A DNA stretch of 64,000 bases from Leptobrachium leishanense (GCA_009667805.1 CM019066.1:115682190-115746189), one strand, 5' to 3'. Positions 11,614 to 21,875 are shown, counted from the stretch's first letter. Numbers and translations: made by a program. The notes: generated by a model from the sequence alone, not told the origin.

Positions 11614-11905
11614 TAACGGCTGTATTTATCACCAGTCCATGGAGACTGCATAGACATGGTATATTGAATGCATTTGGGTTTTAAAATCCAACAACCTTGT
11701 TCATATCAGGTATCGAACACCCACCCTTATTAGCGTTCTGACCATTGATTGTGCCACTAGGACTCCCCCTTACGTCTCTTACTGTATATCCAACATATTT
11801 CTGTCGAGGTTTTGTGTTTCTTTCCCAGTTGGCTGCATAAAAGTATACCACTCTATTACTAGCGCCTCCACTACTTTACCCCTTTCCACATAAATCCTGG
11901 AATTG

Positions 11906-12535
11906 GTTGAGCAGGGCACTCATGTCTCTCCCTTGGGGGGGGGCCCTCCTTTTGAAAGTCACCAGTGTGACTCTCACAGAGTAGCCCCAATTGGACCCTG
12001 CTTTCAGTGCTGCGTTGAGAGCACACAGTCTGCGCTTTAATGGATAAAGAAGCCATTAGGCCATGTGCAATGTCACATGATTTAAAAAGCCTTCATCTCA
12101 ATTAAACATAAAAAAATGTTGCTGGAATAATAAATTCCATTATAATAGTTTCTTGGGCCTTGGTCTATCCCTTTAATTAACACCATATTGACCGGGCGGT
12201 TTTACAAAAATCCGTCCGAAAGTGCCCACTGCTGTCTTTACGTTTCTGCGCTGTTTGTGTTTAGGTCAAATTGACCTCTTACTCGTTTATGCAACCCACA
12301 CATATTATATACAGTTTTTCCCACCATTAAATGGACTTTCTAAAGATACCATTATTTCCCTCATATCTTATCTTATTTATTATAAAAAAATATGAAATAT
12401 GACGAAAAAATTGAAAAAACACACTTTTTCGAAATTCAATCCCCAAAATCTACAACCGACAAAAAAGACCCCGGCTAAATAGTTTTGAAATTTTGTCCTG
12501 AGATTAGAAATACCCAATTTTTACATGTTTTTGGT
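11906..12535. other. Unassigned AT-rich DNA
   Basis: The part from about 12170 (CACCATATTGACCGGGCGG) to 12535 has the look of an old DNA-transposon interior, with homopolymer-rich AT sequence. No ends can be placed. Confidence 0.35.
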
Positions 12536-12538
12536 TTT

Positions 12539-13231
12539 TAACACCTTCACTGCTGAGGCATTTCACCTCATTCGCTCATTCTGACCGTTTTATACTCATA
12601 ATTTTTAGATGCCAGCTTAAGTCCTATTTAATTAAACCCCAGACTAATTTTTTTTTTACAACAAACCTGGTCATGTTCAGTATCATTGGAAAAGGCCATG
12701 ATCCAAAGGATTCCTCCACTTGGCAGCTAGGGGGTTAACTGGCCCACTAACGTCCTCACACATATGGTGAGGATGTCAGTGGGTGGGGGGTGACCTGGAG
12801 ACTTGGCTGACATCCAAGATGTCAGCCACCTCCGGGTTTGAATCATAATTTGGTGCAAAATCGCGATCCGGTAACGTAGGGGTTAATTCTTTGCACTGCT
12901 GCAAAGGGGAGACTCTCCCCTTTCCAGCGGTGCATTTTTTTTTTATATAACTTAAACCCTTGGAGATAGAGGGCTCCAAAGGAGCCAATCGCTCCCCTTC
13001 CCGATTTTTTTTTTTTTTTTTTTTTACAGCAGGCGATGGGTGGCGCCTGGCGATGACGTCATCGTACACCGTGATGTCATCACGCCTGCGGGGCAGGCTT
13101 CAAACTGCCACGGGAGCCCAGCGAGGAAGGTAAGTATCAGGAGGGATGTTAGGGGACCCTGACGTTCCATGTACATCCGCGGGTCTAAGGGAGACTTCCC
13201 TATCGAACGTAAATGGTACCTCAGCGGTCTT
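12539..13231. mobile_element. Decayed relative of the palindromic TTAA element
   Basis: The left end AACACCTTCACTGCTGAGG matches the TIR of the elements at 3708 and 54550. The order of internal motifs is also shared: the TATCATTGGAAAAGGCCATG stem, a GATGTCAGCC stem after GGCTGACATCCAAGATG, and GGCGCC with GATGACGTCATCG. The right end near 13215-13231 (CCTCAGCGGT) is an approximate inverse. It is diverged and less palindromic. Confidence 0.6.
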
Positions 13232-13359
13232 ATACTTATGTGACTAGATCTGCTTGAGAATGAATATTATGAGGCTATAAAGTCAAAAGTGCTTGCAGCC
13301 CTTAAGAAGAAAGAAGCTAAAGAATTGTGTTTTATATATCAACCGTATAGTACCTGCAA

Positions 13360-13508
13360 ATGCCAGCGAAGCTAAGTGCCAAGGTGCAAACAAATCCAAA
13401 AATAATATACAAATTCGAAAATAATGGGATGCACTCAAGGCCGTAGGTCAAACAGATGGTTAAAAAATTCTTGTTTTATTGAAAATACTAAATAAAAATC
13501 CTGTAAAC
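13360..13508. repeat. Left half of a frog interspersed repeat split by a hAT insertion
   Basis: The stretch ending TTTTATTGAAAATACTAAAT continues across the hAT element into 16106-16180 (GACGTTTCAGCTCCCTAAG...TTTCTCAAG). Together they match the layout of the repeat at 16548-16720. Confidence 0.55.
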
Positions 13509-16097
13509 TAGGGATGCACCGATACCAATACTAGTATCGGTGCCGATACCGGGACCTGCACGAGTACCAAGTACTCCGATGCCCCGATACCGGAAGCCAG
13601 TGCTGGGTTGGCTTGCCGGCCGGTTTCCGTGGAGCAGTGTTCGGCAATCTGCCAGGCTCCTCCCAGGTGGTCTTCTTACTTCGAGTGGCCGCCGGCAAAG
13701 GGTTGTAGCCCGGCGGCTCGCCTTGGATCCACCAACTCTCATGGATTTGCCCCAGCACTCATGGATAGTGCCCCCAGCTCTCATGGATATTGCCCCAGCT
13801 CTCATGGATATTGCCCCAGCTCTCATGGATATTGCCCCAGCTCTCATGGATATTGCCCCAGCTCACATGGATATTGCCCCAGGCAGCTCACATGGATATT
13901 GCCCCAGGCAGCTCACATGGATATTGCCCCAGGCAGCTCACATGGATATTGCCCCAGGCAGCTCGCATGGATAATGCCCCAGGCAGCTCGCATGGATAAT
14001 GCCCCAGGCAGCTCGCATGGATAATGCCCCAGGCAGCTCACATGGATAATGCCCCAGGCAGCTCACATGGATAATGCCCCAGGCAGCTCGCATGGATAAT
14101 GCCCCAGGCAGCTCGCATGGATAATGCCCCAGGCAGCTCGCATGGATAATGCCCCAGGCAGCTCGCATGGATAATGCCCCAGGCAGCTCGCATGGGTAAT
14201 GCCCCAGCTCAGCTCACATGGATAATGCCCCAGCTAGCATGGATATTGCCCAGCTCACATGGATAATGCCCCAGGCAGCTCACATGGATATTGCCCCAGC
14301 TCACATGGATATTGCCCCAGGCAGCTCACATGGATATTGCCCCTGGCAGCTCACATGGATATTGCCCCTGGCAGCTCACATGGATAATGCCCCAGGCAGC
14401 TCACATGGATAATGCCCCAGGCAGCTCACATGGATAATGCCCCAGGCAGCTCACATGGATAATGCCCCAGGCAGCTCACATGGATAATGCCCCAGCTCAG
14501 CTCGCATGGATAATGCCCCAGGCAGCTCACATGGATATTGCCCCAGCTCACATGGATATTGCCCCCTGGCAGCTCACATGGATATTGCCCCCTGGCAGCT
14601 CACATGGATATTGCCCCCAGGCAGCTCACCTGGATATTGCCCCCAGGCAGCTCACCTGGATAATGCCCCAGGCAGCTCACCTGGATAATGCCCCAGGCAG
14701 CTCACCTGGATAATGCCCCAGGCAGCTCACATGGATAATGCCCCAGGCAGCTCACATGGATAATGCCCCAGGCAGCTCACATGGATAATGCCCCAGGCAG
14801 CTCACATGGATAATGCCCCAGCTCAGCTCGCATGGATAATGCCCCAGCTCAGCTCGCATGGATAATGCCCCAGGCAGCTCACATGGATATTGCCCCAGCT
14901 CACATGGATAATGCCCCAGGCAGCTCACATGGATATTGCCCCTGGCAGCTCACATGGATATTGCCCCCAGGCAGCTCACATGGATAATGCCCCAGCTCAC
15001 ATGGATATTGCCCAGCTCACATGGATAATGCCCCAGGCAGCTCACATGGATATTGCCCCAGGCGGCTCACATGGATATTGCCCCAGGCGGCTCACATGGA
15101 TATTGCCCCAGGCGGCTCACATGGATATTGCCCCAGGCAGCTCGCATGGGTAATGCCCCAGCTCAGCTCACATGGATAATGCCCCAGGCAGCTCACATGG
15201 ATAATGCCCCAGGCAGCTCACATGGATAATACCCCAGCTCAGCTCGCATGGATAATGCCCCAGGCAGCTCGCATGGATATTGCCCCAGCTCACATGGATA
15301 TTGCCCCCTGGCAGCTCACATGGATATTGCCCCCTGGCAGCTCACATGGATATTGCCCCCAGGCAGCTCACATGGATATTGCCCCCAGGCAGCTCACCTG
15401 GATAATGCCCCAGGCAGCTCACATGGATAATGCCCCAGCTCAGCTCACATGGATAATGCCCCAGGCAGCTCACATGCATATTGCCCCAGCTCAGCTCACA
15501 TGGATAATGCCCCAGCTCGGCTCACATGGATAATGCCTTCAGCTCTCTAATGGATATTGCCCCCGCCGGTTTCCTCCATTCATCGCCGAAATTAAAATGC
15601 AGCCAGCGGCACACTTGGAAGATGCCGCGGTGGCGCCTGCAGCGTGCCTGAATCCCAGTCAACTGGAGCAGGCACGTTGCACTGGCGCCACCCCTCACGT
15701 GACACGTCACGTGAGGAGGCGGCGCAGGCACCACTGCGGCATTTTCCATGTGCGCCACTGGCTACATTTTAATTTCGACGATGAATGGAGGAAACCGGCA
15801 AAATTAAAATGCAGCTAGCGGCGCACTTGGAAGGTGGCGCCTGCGCCGCCCCCTCACGTGACCTGTCACGTGAAGGGCGGCACCAGTGCAACGTGCCTGC
15901 TCCAGTTGACTGGGATGCAGGTACGCTGCAGGCGCCACTGCAGCATAATCCAAGTGCGCCGCTGTCTTCATTTTAATTTTGGCGATGGAAGAAACTGGCG
16001 GGGGCCCACAGTGTCGTCCCAAACTAGGCCCCTACTGACCCGCGGGCCCTCGGGCAGCGCCCGAGTTCTCGATGGGTCAGTCCGCCCCTGATCCCTA
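13509..16097 (+). mobile_element. hAT-type element inflated by a minisatellite
   Basis: The left end is TAGGGATGCACCGATACC and the right end is ...TGATCCCTA. A perfect 8-bp TSD, CTGTAAAC, lies at 13501-13508 and 16098-16105. Of the 2.6 kb, 1.8 kb is a tandem array. To its right (15540-15990) is a palindromic block with CACGTGAC repeats and two inverted copies of a segment ending in AATTAAAATGCAGC. The last 70 bases look like the end of a different hAT family (GGTCAGTCCGCCCCTG, compare 51443), so the right terminus seems to have been swapped. No transposase remains. Confidence 0.8.
13738..15560 (+). repeat. Minisatellite of 21/25-bp units (CATGGATAATGCCCC...)
   Basis: About 70-80 tandem units run without interruption. 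Two lengths alternate: a 21-bp form (CATGGATATTGCCCCAGCTC) and a 25-bp form with an extra GGCA (…CCCCAGGCAGCTC). Point variants (ATATTG or ATAATG, CTCACATG or CTCGCATG, CCTGG for CATGG) occur in blocks, showing expansion by unequal exchange or slippage. All long reading frames here are artefacts of the periodicity. Confidence 0.95.
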
Positions 16098-16105
16098 CTG
16101 TAAAC

Positions 16106-16470
16106 AATAGCCGACGTTTCAGCTCCCTAAGAACCTTTCTCAAGTTTACAGGTTAGGGTTAAAATCCTGTCTATTGTAGGATATAGTAATAATCAACTCG
16201 CCCAATGAAGTCCCCAACGTCTCACTTTTTTTGCATCTAGGGTCTGTATAACACAGAACCTCCTTGCAAAAATAAGTGAAAAATTGGGGACTTCATTTGC
16301 ATGCCCTACCCAGAGTTCTTTGCATATGGGGAATTTAGCACAAGAGCTCTATAAGCAGTTCTCTGAATTGCTGGGATGTGTAAATGTACTCTGCAACTAT
16401 AAACTTTATTATTTGCAGTGTGGAGACTTCTAATCTCGCTTTTTTGTCCTCCACAACTTAAGTAAGTGTG
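16106..16470. repeat. Right half of the split interspersed repeat and unassigned DNA
   Basis: GACGTTTCAGCTCCCTAAG...TTTCTCAAG at 16113-16145, read on the minus strand, has the pattern TTGAGAA-stem-TGAAACGTC, a degenerate hammerhead-like hairpin seen again at 16650. From 16200 onwards nothing is recognised. Confidence 0.4.

Positions 16471-16474
<4 letters not shown>

Positions 16475-16502
<28 letters not shown>
16475..16502. repeat. (AT)n microsatellite
   Basis: Fourteen perfect TA/AT dinucleotides. Confidence 0.95.
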
Positions 16503-16505
<3 letters not shown>

Positions 16506-16547
16506 CTCACACTAAACTTGATCTCCGCACACCTGATTACATGGGGT

Positions 16548-16720
16548 ATTTGCTCCGGTGCTGGAACCAGGTATAGTGAATAATAGAAAATACTCAATGT
16601 TCCGCCACTTGGAGACTTTTCAATAAGTATAATAATCTTTTATTAGAGTCAACGTTTCAGTCCCACCGGACTTTTCTCAAGATCTAAATAAAATCAAACA
16701 CAAACAGGTGAATCCGGATC
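16548..16720 (-). repeat. Interspersed repeat with ribozyme-like hairpin
   Basis: On the minus strand CTTGAGAAAAGTCCGGTGGG, then ACTGAAACGTTGA, forms a 5-bp AGTCC/GGACT stem followed by GAAAC. The leading core (TTGAGAA) deviates from CUGANGA, so it is probably an inactive hammerhead relic. The surrounding AATAATCTTTTATTAGAG belongs to the same family as 13360-13508. Confidence 0.45.
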
Positions 16721-16977
16721 AATTACCGGAAGAGTAAGAACAACACTTCTGTAGAACCAGGACGCAAACCGTTGCCCAGCAACCAATTATGCTAACGGCA
16801 TACACGCTCATTTCTTATAAATCCCCCTGGGAAACACAATTCCGTAAACTACAAGGAAGGTTGCTATGGGCAGATCAGATAATAATAAAAACAATAAAAT
16901 CAGAGCACACAGAAAGAATTCTAGCGAGGGTGGAGAAAACAGTGCAAGTTATTTTTTTCCATTTAACTCCTTAGAGA

Positions 16978-17866
16978 TGGTGTCCGAGGTAAACATCCAG
17001 TAAGACGGGGGCGTGCCCGGAAGCCGGACTGACAGGACGTGTGGTAGCGGAGCTTCCGTGCCGATCTTAACATTACCTGGTAGTTTACAGACTCTGCTCT
17101 CTGCCCGCGGCCCGGTCTGCCTCCGGAGTTGTTCAGCTAAGTTTCCTGCCGCCCAAGTGCTGTTTCCAACCCCCCAGAAAGACTTTCGGACAAAATTTTG
17201 TTTTGCGGCCGGCGGCCATCTTTGATTGCGGCCTACCTCGTGGCCGTCCCTGCACATTAACATGGGCAAACGCGGCAAAGCAACGGAGCACCCTACCACC
17301 CCGGGGCCCCCTGACATCAGAGTGTCGCTAGGCATCCCGTCCTGCTGCTCCGAGTGTGGAGTGCCCGGAATCACCGACCCCGCAGCCGCTGTGCTCGGAA
17401 GCCACTCCGACCCCGATTGCGCAGCTCTCCATGAAGGAAGACCTCCGTCAGCTGTATGTGGACCTTGGGGCACTATGGCACTCCGATATCACCCAGGTGC
17501 GGGCTGATATCTCGGCGATCTCTACTGGTTCGGCAGCCTTGGGAAAACGCCTGGACGTCTTAGAGGAGGGGCACCGGGAGCACTCAACGACAATGGAAGA
17601 TCTACGGTCACAGGTGCTGTCCTTGACTTCGGCGGTGATGACTATGGATGCCCGGTACAGACGTCGTAATCTCCAACTTCGGGGGATCCCCGAGACCGTT
17701 AATGGTGAGAGCCTTCTGACATGTGTGACCGGTGTAGTGGTGAAGTTACTGCACCTGTCCCAGGGTGGTCCGGCTCCACTTACTACTGCCTTTAGGATCC
17801 GTAAGGCAGCTGCAGCACCCACTACAGTCCCCGAGACGTTATCACAGTCCGGGACGTTTCCACTCA
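16978..17866 (+). pseudogene. L1-type LINE: 5' UTR and ORF1 fragment
   Basis: A GC-rich leader precedes an ATG at 17262 (MGKRGKATEHP), typical of vertebrate L1 ORF1. After a frameshift between about 17320 and 17430 the frame continues from 17420 with MKEDLRQLYVDL, a heptad-rich coiled coil (RADISAIS.., LGKRLDVLEEGHREHSTTME, LRSQVLSLTSAV), then RRRNLQLRGIPE, the conserved start of the RNA-recognition domain of L1 ORF1p (Transposase_22 family). The match stops at about 17866, where a Penelope-like fragment begins. ORF1p is the RNA-binding chaperone of L1 particles. This copy lacks ORF2 and the ORF1 C-terminus and is dead. Confidence 0.8.
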
Positions 17867-18311
17867 CACGAGGATCCTCCGGGAGGATCCTCCGGGAGGG
17901 ATGTGGTCAATTCCCATAACCCGCAGAGAGGAAAGTGGATGTTGCATCCTGTGAAAATGTTTCGCTACCGGCTGAGGGTTTTCTTTACCGGATAGAGCTG
18001 CCTGAATTTCAGCGCGGTGATTAGCCAACCGTTCACGCAATCCATTGTTAATCTTCTCAATATATGAAAGTCCGCATGGACAGGATAGTCGATAGACAGC
18101 AAATTTGGTAGTACAACTAATTCGGTACCTAATTGAATTTTTTTCCCCCACTATGCTGGTGGTAGAAATACTTCCCAGTAATCATAGAACTGCAAGTGAT
18201 GCAACCCGTACATCGAAAGCATCCAGGATGCTGTGTTATCCGTTGCTGAAACAAAGTGAACTGATCTGTATGTACCAATAAGTCTGTGACGAATTTGGTG
18301 TTATATGTCTG
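17867..18311 (-). pseudogene. Penelope-like element: GIY-YIG endonuclease remnant
   Basis: The minus strand encodes GCFRCTGCITCSSMITGKYF, then (after a one-base shift in the T/C run near 18140) IRYRISCTTKFAVYRLSCPC and GLSYIEKINNGLRERLANHR, ending with HF.......L....IDHIPPGG. The cysteine-rich linker plus CPCGL-Y and the following R/H residues are characteristic of the C-terminal GIY-YIG nuclease of Penelope-like retroelements. The reverse transcriptase is missing. The copy is frameshifted, cut at 17866 by the L1 fragment and at 18311 by a MITE. Confidence 0.8.
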
Positions 18312-18458
18312 TGGAAATACTAGGATTGGAGGATCGAGCCTTGCAGGGCTGAGTGCACGAACAGCGCTCAGCGAGATGACCAGATGGACGTCGAGTGGAA
18401 GGAACATCCACTCTCACGGACGTTCCTATCACGCTCCAATGACACCTGACCCCAGCCT
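18312..18458 (-). mobile_element. Truncated GTCAGACG-type MITE (subfamily C)
   Basis: Read on the minus strand from 18458 it begins GGCTGGGGTCAGGTGTC and continues with GTTCCTTCCACTCGACGTCC and GCTGAGCGCTGT, like the copies at 19383, 35262 and 63729. The other half is missing. Confidence 0.65.
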
Positions 18459-18940
18459 TGGAAGGAAAAATAATATTGGTGTGTATATTTTACCTCCCTA
18501 CCATTTTGTTGATTCTGCCCCCCCCCCATGAGGCAACTTTTACCAAATGTTTTTCTTTACTTCTGTGACTTAACAGTTAATTAGATGGAGGGGGGAATGT
18601 TTAGATAAGGCTGCAGGGGGTGTATTGAGATGTCCTGGCTACTCGAGATAAGAGATGGCAGGTGCATGAGATATGACAGGGAGCTTAAAAGAGAAAAACC
18701 AAGCACATGTAAGATACCAGCAACATACATAAACAGGATAGTTAATTTTTTGTTGTTGTAGTGGCCCTTTAAGGGAAGTGATGCATTAACTGGTGTAAAG
18801 GTCTGTGTCATGCGTCAGCGTTTCTGTATGCTTGTTTTAGAGAAGCGATGACTATGGTTAAAATAATTTTGTAATTTTCAAGAAACCCACAGAATGACAT
18901 GGGAATCTTTATAAATTTCAAGTAATGGTCATTTTTAAGG
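18459..18940. other. Unassigned, with MITE-interior-like sequence
   Basis: The stretch 18595-18770, ending GTGGCCCTTTAAGG, looks like the interior and end of an old TTAA-type MITE (compare 22150-22290). No gene is present. Confidence 0.35.
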
Positions 18941-19950
18941 GATTAGTCAGAAAGCCCTGAAAAGTCAGTGCTTTCTGGTTCGGCGCACTTCGGCGATTCC
19001 ATTTCGCCGATCCTGCGGTGAATTCACTGTTCACTGAAGGGTTCCGAAGTGTGCCAAAGATGGAGTCGCTGAACTCGAGAGAAAAAAAACGGAACTCTGC
19101 TATTCTAATGGCTGTTTAAACCAATAAAAATGGATTAAAGTGTTTGTAAATAATAAAAGGTCGTTTTAGAAAATAATAAAGCGGTCTGTTACAGAATTTT
19201 AAAAAAACCTTTTTTTAAAAAAAAATTGAATACGAATTTTAGTATAAAATATACATAAAGGTGTTCCAGAAAATAAATAAATAAAAAGACTGTTTGCTGA
19301 AAAAGAAAATGATAAACTATTGAATACAAGAAAATAAAAACCATATTTCTTTACATTGAATCCTACGGGATTCGCCTGTGAGGGCCGGGGTCAGACGAAC
19401 ACACTTCAGAGTGGAAGGAACATCTGAGAGTGGACGTTCCTTCCGCTCAACGCCCGTTTGGCCACCTCGCTGAGCGCAGTCAGTGCGCTCAGCATTGCAA
19501 AGCTCGATCCTCTAGCGCTCTGGCGTGGAGGCTTTGTGTGCCGACGCTTGTTGCGCGTGCAATTTGTGCGCACGTTCAAGCGTGTGCGTAGCAGCGTCAC
19601 AACGCTGCGACAGACGCCGGTAGGAACGTCCGTACGGCGCACCTAGTGCGTTCATCTGACACCAACCTTAAACCTGTTGAACTGAATCACCAAAAGTCAG
19701 AGCATTTCCCTGACATTTCGGTGCAGTTTGGCGTTCTCTGAATAGATTAACCATTACTTATCTATGGGACTATTTTACTGCCTCCAAAGATCGCCGAATT
19801 CCACCGTATTTCGCAGTAAATTCACCAGTACTTGGCAAATTCACAGCTTTCTAAATAGCCGAACTGCCACGAAATTGCAGCATACGGTGAAAATGACGGT
19901 TTGGTACATTTCTGTGGCAAGTTCGTCGCTTACTGAATAACCCCTTTAAT
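18941..19950. mobile_element. Harbinger-like MITE with a nested MITE
   Basis: The ends AAGGGATTAGTCAGAAAG and CTTACTGAATAACCCCTTT are inverted. Interior segments TTCGGCGCACTTCGGCGATT (about 18980) and CGCCGAATTCCACC (about 19793) are also inverted. The nested subfamily-C element at 19383-19667 separates the arms. The class is suggested by similarity of the ends to the smaller copies with TAG/TAA TSDs at 43494 and 38963. Confidence 0.65.
19383..19667 (+). mobile_element. GTCAGACG-type MITE (subfamily C), nested
   Basis: It begins GGCCGGGGTCAGACGAAC and ends GTTCATCTGACACCAACC, with TTAA directly after the right end. The body has inverted pairs such as GTGCGCACG...CGTGTGCG. Confidence 0.75.
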
Positions 19951-20164
19951 GTTTTTCTTACTGTACTTACCTTTCATTGCTTCAGCATCCAATTGATTTT
20001 AACAGAATATCTGAAAAAGAACAGGAATACATGAGGGCTCTCTCCAGCCTGGTCACATCGCTCTGTGCGGGTAGGAGCTCGTCTGGTGAGGATTCAACTC
20101 GAAATAGTTATACTTTTAAAATTCCATTATTGAATTTTAAAAATGAGCTTCGATATTTTTAGCT

Positions 20165-20763
20165 GTTAATCACAACCCTCAGGCTCCTCCCACACCTCCC
20201 CCTCTGTCAATCTCTACACTGGCTTCCTGTCTCCTATAGAATCCAATTCAAAACATTGGTGCTCACATACAAAGCTCTCCATAACCGCGTCCCTGCCTAC
20301 ATCTCCTCCCTTATTAACAGGTACATCCCTTCCTGACCACTTCGCTCTGCCAACGATTTGATGCTATCAGCTTCCCGTACCTGCACCCCCAACTCTCGCC
20401 TTCAGGACTTCTCCCGAGCTGCCAACTTTCTATGGAACTCCCTTCCCGCAACATCAGACTCTCCCCATCTCACCAGTCCTTCAAGAAGTCGCTGAAAACT
20501 CATTACTTTAGAGAAGCCTATCGGCTCACTCCCTAATCTGTTCATTTTCATCTGCATCTTCCCACACAGCCCACATGAACACCACTATTTTTACACTCTA
20601 TTAACCCTCACCTAGTGTGTCACCCCTATCCTCTTAGATTGTTAAGCTCTTGAGCAGGGTCCTCTCACCTACTGTACTGTGTGTTTAACCTGTATGTTTA
20701 TTTGTTATTCTGCCTCCCACTGTACAGCGTTAATTGTTATTCTGCCTCCCACTGTACAGCGTT
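20165..20763 (+). pseudogene. L2/CR1-type LINE 3' end
   Basis: It encodes the last part of a non-LTR reverse-transcriptase ORF in broken frames (HWLPV-type YRIQFK.LVLTYKALHNRVPAYI, INRYIPS, RPLRSAND, DFSRAANFLWNSLPATSD). A 3' UTR follows, ending in CACTGTACAGCGTTACGGAA. A 31-bp stretch starting TTGTTATTCTGCCTCCCACT is tandemly duplicated near 20703-20764. The 7812 copy is the same family. Confidence 0.75.
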
Positions 20764-21190
20764 ACGGAACTTGTTAGAGTGAGGTGAGGTGGATGAGCCT
20801 GGCACAGGCATTCATAACAGACTGCAGAGGGAGAATCTGGGATCTTTTAAGGCCAGAGAGGAGGTTACATTAGTCGAGGCGGGAGATAATAAGTGCTTAG
20901 ATTGGCATTTTAGCAGAGTCTTGATTTAAGAAAGGGGCGGGCGCGTGCAATGTTTTTTAGGTGGAAGTAGCAGGGTTTGGTTAGTGACTGAATGTGAGGA
21001 GTAAGCACCGAGCCTGAGAGGTAGAAGTAATAGTGGCACCATTCACCTGAAGGGAAATGGGTGCAAGAATGTTAGTTTTAGAGGGAGGGAAGGCGAGAAG
21101 TTCAGTTTTAGAGAGGTTAAGCTTTAGGAAAGGGGAAGTTATCCAGTCGGAGACAGCTGACAGGCAGGCAATATTTTGTTGTGCTGGGAG
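20764..21190 (-). pseudogene. L2/CR1-type LINE reverse-transcriptase fragment, inverted
   Basis: The minus strand carries the segment between the palm and the C-terminus of a vertebrate LINE reverse transcriptase (PALLL..F.LKNIAR, then L..SRL.YCNSLLSGL-like remnants, heavily frameshifted). It lies convergent with and abutting the 3' end at 20763, so the two pieces form an inverted junction. Confidence 0.6.
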
Positions 21191-21453
21191 TCCTTCGATA
21201 CAGCTTCATTATTACATAGGATTATTATTATTAATCGCCATCATAATTTCTGCTGGGAAGAAGTCTAATCAATCCTTCTGAACTCTGTAAGAACAAAGGG
21301 ACACATTTTGGTATTAAAAAACCAAAAACCATTTGGGGCATTTGGCAGTTTTTGTTTATTGCTGTAGATTTGGTAGATTGCTGCTGCCTGTCCTCATAAT
21401 TATACAAACGACTTCCTTTATTCTGACCGCATTCTTTCTTTATCGATATTTTA

Positions 21454-21875
21454 GGCTAGGGTCAGACGAAAGCATTTTTCCACGCGAACGTGAAAAAGTG
21501 CGTCCGAACGCATTGACGTATTTTTTCACGGAATGCGCAGAAACGGTCAGACGATGCGCATTTTCGGGCGTGATTTTGTACGGATCGTCAATACTCTTTG
21601 CGTCTGGACGTTATGTAGGCTGGACATTAGCAGCGTCTGACATCTCCTAATCACGCAAACACGCCGCTATGCCGCAGCTGCGCACTCAGTACGTCAGTAC
21701 TAGCGGTTCAGCGTTCTCAGAAAAATGCGTTCAAATTCCACTTGCGTTGCACGGCCGGACGTTTGTGCGGCCGTACATCGTATATTGTCCGTCATTGCCC
21801 GTCATCTGCTGCTAGTGCGGCCGTAATTATGTGCGCCAGAACGCACGTTAAAAGTGCGCTGGTCTGACCCCAGTC
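21454..21875. mobile_element. GTCAGACG-type MITE (subfamily A), copy 1
   Basis: The left end GGCTAGGGTCAGACGAAAGC and right end GGTCTGACCCCAGTC are inverted. The body is GC-rich with ACGTCAGTACTAGCGGTTC. Related copies lie at 36387, 44053 and 45534. Confidence 0.8.

Larger units (their letters stand above)
9286..11887. mobile_element. Foldback retroelement with 18-bp TSD and hammerhead ribozyme
   Basis: An 18-bp direct repeat, ACATAAATCCTGGAATTG, flanks this 2.6 kb unit at 9268-9285 and 11888-11905. A long, variable-type duplication points to target-primed reverse transcription rather than a DNA transposase. The two ends are inverted copies of each other: 9286-9750 against 11165-11773, interrupted by a later 0.15 kb insertion. 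Part of the right arm is also repeated directly at about 10830-10990. The arms carry a tRNA-like sequence. A hammerhead ribozyme lies between them at 10067-10109. There is no ORF. Inverted or tandem pseudo-LTRs plus hammerheads are known from Penelope-like elements, so this is probably a non-autonomous relative. Confidence 0.65.

Noticed and set aside
13540..15533. Several overlapping open frames rich in HMDIAPGSS or HGYCPRQ repeats
   Set aside because: They arise from the 21/25-bp minisatellite, occur in many phases, and have no promoter, splice or homology support.
13738..15560. CRISPR-like regular repeats
   Set aside because: There are no unique spacers, the units are contiguous, and the genome is eukaryotic.
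17226..17507. 93-codon frame starting with the MGKRGK segment as a separate gene
   Set aside because: It is the N-terminus of the frameshifted L1 ORF1 followed by out-of-frame sequence.
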